Assembly: GCF_004138495.1 (NCBI RefSeq)
Contig: NZ_ML142854.1
Span: 251,552-260,180 of the forward strand
Direction: 5' to 3'
Origin: Phytoactinopolyspora endophytica
Lineage (GTDB): Bacteria; Actinomycetota; Actinomycetes; Jiangellales; Jiangellaceae
Length of the DNA: 8,629 bases
Part shown: piece after piece, positions 6,610 to 8,629 of the stretch
Layout of the letters: each line of letters begins with the position of its first letter
How positions within the stretch are numbered: the stretch's first letter is position 1
Made by a program: the position numbers and the translations under genes
The notes under the pieces: generated by a model
Told to the model about the DNA's origin: nothing
Database searches by the model: none
What the model saw: the letters and a program-made list of their open reading frames with translations, nothing else

Positions 6610-7005
6610 ATGATTCAGGCGAAGGGGCTGACCAAACAGTACGGCGATGTGCGGGCCGTCGACGATCTGAGTTTCAACGTCGAGGCCGGGCATGTGACGG
6701 GGTTCCTCGGTCCGAACGGCGCCGGTAAAACCACGACGATGCGGATGATCCTCGGCCTGGACCGCCCCACCGCAGGCTCCGTCACCGTGTTCGGGCGGCA
6801 CTATGCGAACTTGCCGGCGCCGCTGTACGAGGTGGGGGCTCTGCTGGACACCCAGGCGATGCATAGCCGGCGCAAGGCCGACTACCACCTGCTGTGCCTG
6901 GCTCGGATGTGCTCGTGTCCGAGTGGACAAATCGGCGTCGTGTCCGGGTTCACTGCCGCCGCACTCGCGGTCGCGTCGGTGATCTTCCATCGTCGTGACG
7001 CGTAG
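6610..7005 (+). pseudogene. ABC transporter remnant: ATPase start fused to permease tail
   Basis: This 131-codon frame joins two different proteins. Residues 1-100 match the N-terminus of a drug-type ABC ATPase: [18 protein letters not shown], Walker A G34-PNGAGK-T41, [19 protein letters not shown] and [13 protein letters not shown]. The Q-loop, signature, Walker B, D-loop and H-loop, which would follow over roughly 200 residues, are absent. Residues from about 107 to 131 ([23 protein letters not shown]) are one hydrophobic segment ending in RRDA, as at the C-terminus of the ABC-2 permease usually encoded next. The likely cause is an internal deletion of more than 1 kb with an in-frame junction near 6905-6935. 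It has a ribosome binding site (GGAAGGGA, 6596-6603, 6 bases before ATG), so a short product may still be made, but it cannot transport by itself. It is followed after 15 bases by the kinase gene. The ATPase part is certain; assignment of the tail to the permease is strong but by resemblance. Confidence 0.8.
6913..6946 (+). repeat. 9-bp direct repeat at the ABC deletion junction
   Basis: TCGTGTCCG occurs at 6913-6921 and 6938-6946, 25 bases apart, exactly where ATPase homology ends and permease-like sequence begins. Short direct repeats often mark recombination or slippage junctions. The offset is not a multiple of three, so the copies are read in different frames. Confidence 0.5.
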
Positions 7006-7020
7006 CCACGACGTCTGCCT

Positions 7021-8478
7021 ATGCTGTTCTCGGCCATGAACGGAAACTCGCGCCATCCGCTGCCCGCGGCCTCCGAGATCGATCTGTCTCGGTGGCAGCG
7101 GCAGCGGCGGCATCGGGTTATGGACTGGATCGTCGCTCTCGTCTGCTTTCCCTTCGTGTTTCTGTTCATCGTCGCCCCCGGCGGGATCGAAGAAGACGAC
7201 GGCGTCCTGTCCCGCAGCGACATCCCGAGCCTGATGTTCCGGATCTTCCCCGGGCTGCTGCCGGAGGGCTCGGAGCTTGAGCGCTACGACAACGTGTTCG
7301 AAGCGTTGTTCCATCACCCCGCATTCGGCTTGACCGCCGCCATCATCCTGCCTGGATTGACTGCGTGGGCCATCTTGTACCGGCGGACGAAACCAGAACG
7401 GTTGCTGACCCTCGCGGTCGTCATGCTGCTCCTGTTCGGCAATTTTGCTCCCATCGTGGTCGCGCTCTACAGCTACGCGGCATGGTTCACCGACCGCAGG
7501 AAGCTGGTCGGATGGGCGGTGGCCGCCACCGCTGCACTCGTCATCGGCCTGTGGGATCCACCGGTGACCTGGCTGGGCGTGCTCCGCGTCGGCGTCGGCG
7601 TCGGCATGCCGATTAGTCTCGGGCTGTGGATCAGCACCCGTCGGCTGCTCATCGCCAGCCTGCGTGAGCGTGCCGAACGTCTGGAACGCGAGCAGCAGCT
7701 GATGGCCGAGCGGGCCGTCGCGGCCGAACGGACCCGGATCGCGCGAGAGATGCACGACGTGGTGGCGCATCGAGTGAGTTTGATGGTCCTGCACGCCGGC
7801 GGGCTTGAGGTTTCCAAGGCCGAACCGGCCGTGGTGCAGACGGCTGCTCAGATCCGAGACACCGGCCACGAGGCCCTGACCGAGCTGAGGGAGGTGCTGG
7901 GCGTGCTGCGGGACGACTCGGAAACCGAGGCGCCGACCGTTCCACAGCCGGTGCTGAGCGACCTGGACCGGCTGGTCGAGGGCTGGCGCAGCGCTGGGAT
8001 GAGCGTGCGGTACGAGCGGATGGGCTCTGCTCACGCATTGCCGGCGCTGCAGGAACGCACGGGCTACCGCGTCGTGCAGGAAGCCCTGACCAATGCCGCC
8101 AAGCACGCACCCGGCGGGCCTGTGCGAGTCCAGCTAGTTTACGAGCAGGATGAACTGGTCGTGACGGTGACGAACGGCCCTCCGGCCGCGTATAAGCACG
8201 ACGAGCTTGGCGGTGACGACGCGGAGAGCGGCACAGACCGGCAGGGGAACACCGTGGGGGATGAAGAGATCGGCGATCACGACACTGCCGGGGAGGCGTC
8301 TGCGCCGGTGAGCGGTTTCGGCCTGGCCGGTCTGCGGGAGCGTGTGCAGCTGGCGCGTGGGACGCTGGACGTGAGCGCATTACCAGACGGTTCATGGCAG
8401 GTCCGAGCTGTCCTACCCGAGAACGCCGAGCATCGACATGCGGCTGCACCCGACGCAGAGACGGAGATCGGACCATGA
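7021..8478 (+). CDS. Sensor histidine kinase (HisKA_3, NarL-partner type)
   Basis: This 485-residue membrane kinase senses a signal and phosphorylates the response regulator encoded next. TM1 is at about 34-52, an acidic outside loop at about 53-98, then about four more segments at 101-120, 127-151, 162-177 and 182-205. A charged coiled-coil linker (208-240) leads to the HisKA_3 dimerisation domain with phosphoacceptor His245 in ERTRIAREMHDVVAHRVS. The ATPase domain keeps the N-box (VVQEALTNAAKHAPGG, E354 and N358), a short VTVTNGPP strand, and the G-box GFGLAGLRERV (432-442). Between these lies an unusual acidic insert (about 389-430). ATG 7021 is the first start after an in-frame TAG at 7003, but no ribosome binding site is visible, so coupling to the preceding ABC remnant or a later start (ATG 7036) is possible. 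Such kinases commonly adjoin ABC drug transporters; here that transporter is broken. Confidence 0.92.
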   Translation: MLFSAMNGNSRHPLPAASEIDLSRWQRQRRHRVMDWIVALVCFPFVFLFIVAPGGIEEDDGVLSRSDIPSLMFRIFPGLLPEGSELERYDNVFEALFHHPAFGLTAAIILPGLTAWAILYRRTKPERLLTLAVVMLLLFGNFAPIVVALYSYAAWFTDRRKLVGWAVAATAALVIGLWDPPVTWLGVLRVGVGVGMPISLGLWISTRRLLIASLRERAERLEREQQLMAERAVAAERTRIAREMHDVVAHRVSLMVLHAGGLEVSKAEPAVVQTAAQIRDTGHEALTELREVLGVLRDDSETEAPTVPQPVLSDLDRLVEGWRSAGMSVRYERMGSAHALPALQERTGYRVVQEALTNAAKHAPGGPVRVQLVYEQDELVVTVTNGPPAAYKHDELGGDDAESGTDRQGNTVGDEEIGDHDTAGEASAPVSGFGLAGLRERVQLARGTLDVSALPDGSWQVRAVLPENAEHRHAAAPDAETEIGP

Positions 8479-8629
8479 TCAGAGTGGTGATCGTCGACGA
8501 CGAGCAACTCGTCCGGTCGGGCCTGCAGATGATCCTCAGCTCGGCGGACGACATCGAGGTCGTCGGTGAGGCATCCGACGGAGCCGGCGCCGCCGGCGTC
8601 GTCCGGGACGTGGCGCCGGACGTGGTGCT
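8475..8629 (+). CDS. Response regulator, NarL/LuxR type, 3' end outside window
   Basis: The window holds the first 51 codons of a response regulator that continues past base 8629. The start overlaps the kinase stop as ATGA (ATG 8475-8477, TGA 8476-8478), so the pair is translationally coupled. It begins MIRVVIVDDEQLVRSGL, with the paired acidic residues D8-D9 of the phosphorylation pocket, followed by ILSSADDIEVVGEASDG, which closely matches receiver domains of the NarL/FixJ class. The phosphoacceptor Asp should fall two residues beyond the last visible codons (PDVV). A C-terminal LuxR-type HTH is expected from the kinase class but is not visible. It would activate or repress target genes on phosphorylation by the kinase. 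Confidence 0.92.
   Translation, partial: MIRVVIVDDEQLVRSGLQMILSSADDIEVVGEASDGAGAAGVVRDVAPDVV

Noticed and set aside
6517..8106. 529-codon open frame on the minus strand
   Set aside because: It lies antisense to the histidine kinase, whose motifs (His245, N-box, G-box) are clear. The translated sequence is rich in Gln, His, Arg and Pro, as expected of an antisense shadow in high-GC DNA.

Overview
This window comes from a high-GC Gram-positive chromosome, most likely an actinomycete. Coding DNA is about 70% G+C by hand count, third codon positions are mostly G or C, GTG starts are common, and the protein families (AraC/NTF2/hydrolase cluster, MMPL exporter, NarL-type two-component system beside a drug-type ABC transporter) are typical of soil actinobacteria. 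Genus cannot be fixed from the sequence alone. I see no tRNA, rRNA, CRISPR array, insertion sequence or phage gene.

Layout. (1) 10-1242, plus strand: a 12-TM-type MFS permease that may start slightly before the window. (2) 3728-1291, minus strand: an AraC-family regulator, a 135-bp gap, then an alpha/beta hydrolase and a small NTF2/SnoaL-like protein joined by an ATGA stop/start overlap. The MFS gene converges on this cluster. (3) 6107-3915, minus strand: an MMPL-family (RND superfamily) exporter with a very strong ribosome binding site, followed by two hairpins that probably end its transcript before the AraC gene. (4) 6108-6609: a 502-bp divergent intergenic region with markedly lower G+C and no convincing gene. 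(5) 6610-8629, plus strand: a broken ABC transporter locus, then a sensor histidine kinase and the first 51 codons of its response regulator, which overlaps the kinase by ATGA.

The clearest anomaly is the 131-codon ORF at 6610-7005. It starts as the ATPase of a drug-type ABC transporter, with an intact Walker A, and ends as the C-terminal tail of an ABC-2 permease. The simplest reading is an internal deletion that removed most of the ATPase and nearly all of the permease but kept an open frame. The two-component system downstream appears intact, so it has lost its usual neighbouring output. The divergent MMPL exporter is one candidate for what it controls now, but that is inference.

The hydrolase has a Cys-type nucleophile elbow (GICAS) and a Gln where a catalytic His would be expected, so its chemistry is uncertain. 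I did not find a clearly new multi-gene system. The points worth checking are the ABC remnant with its orphaned two-component system, the unusual hydrolase with its NTF2 partner, and the low-GC divergent region.
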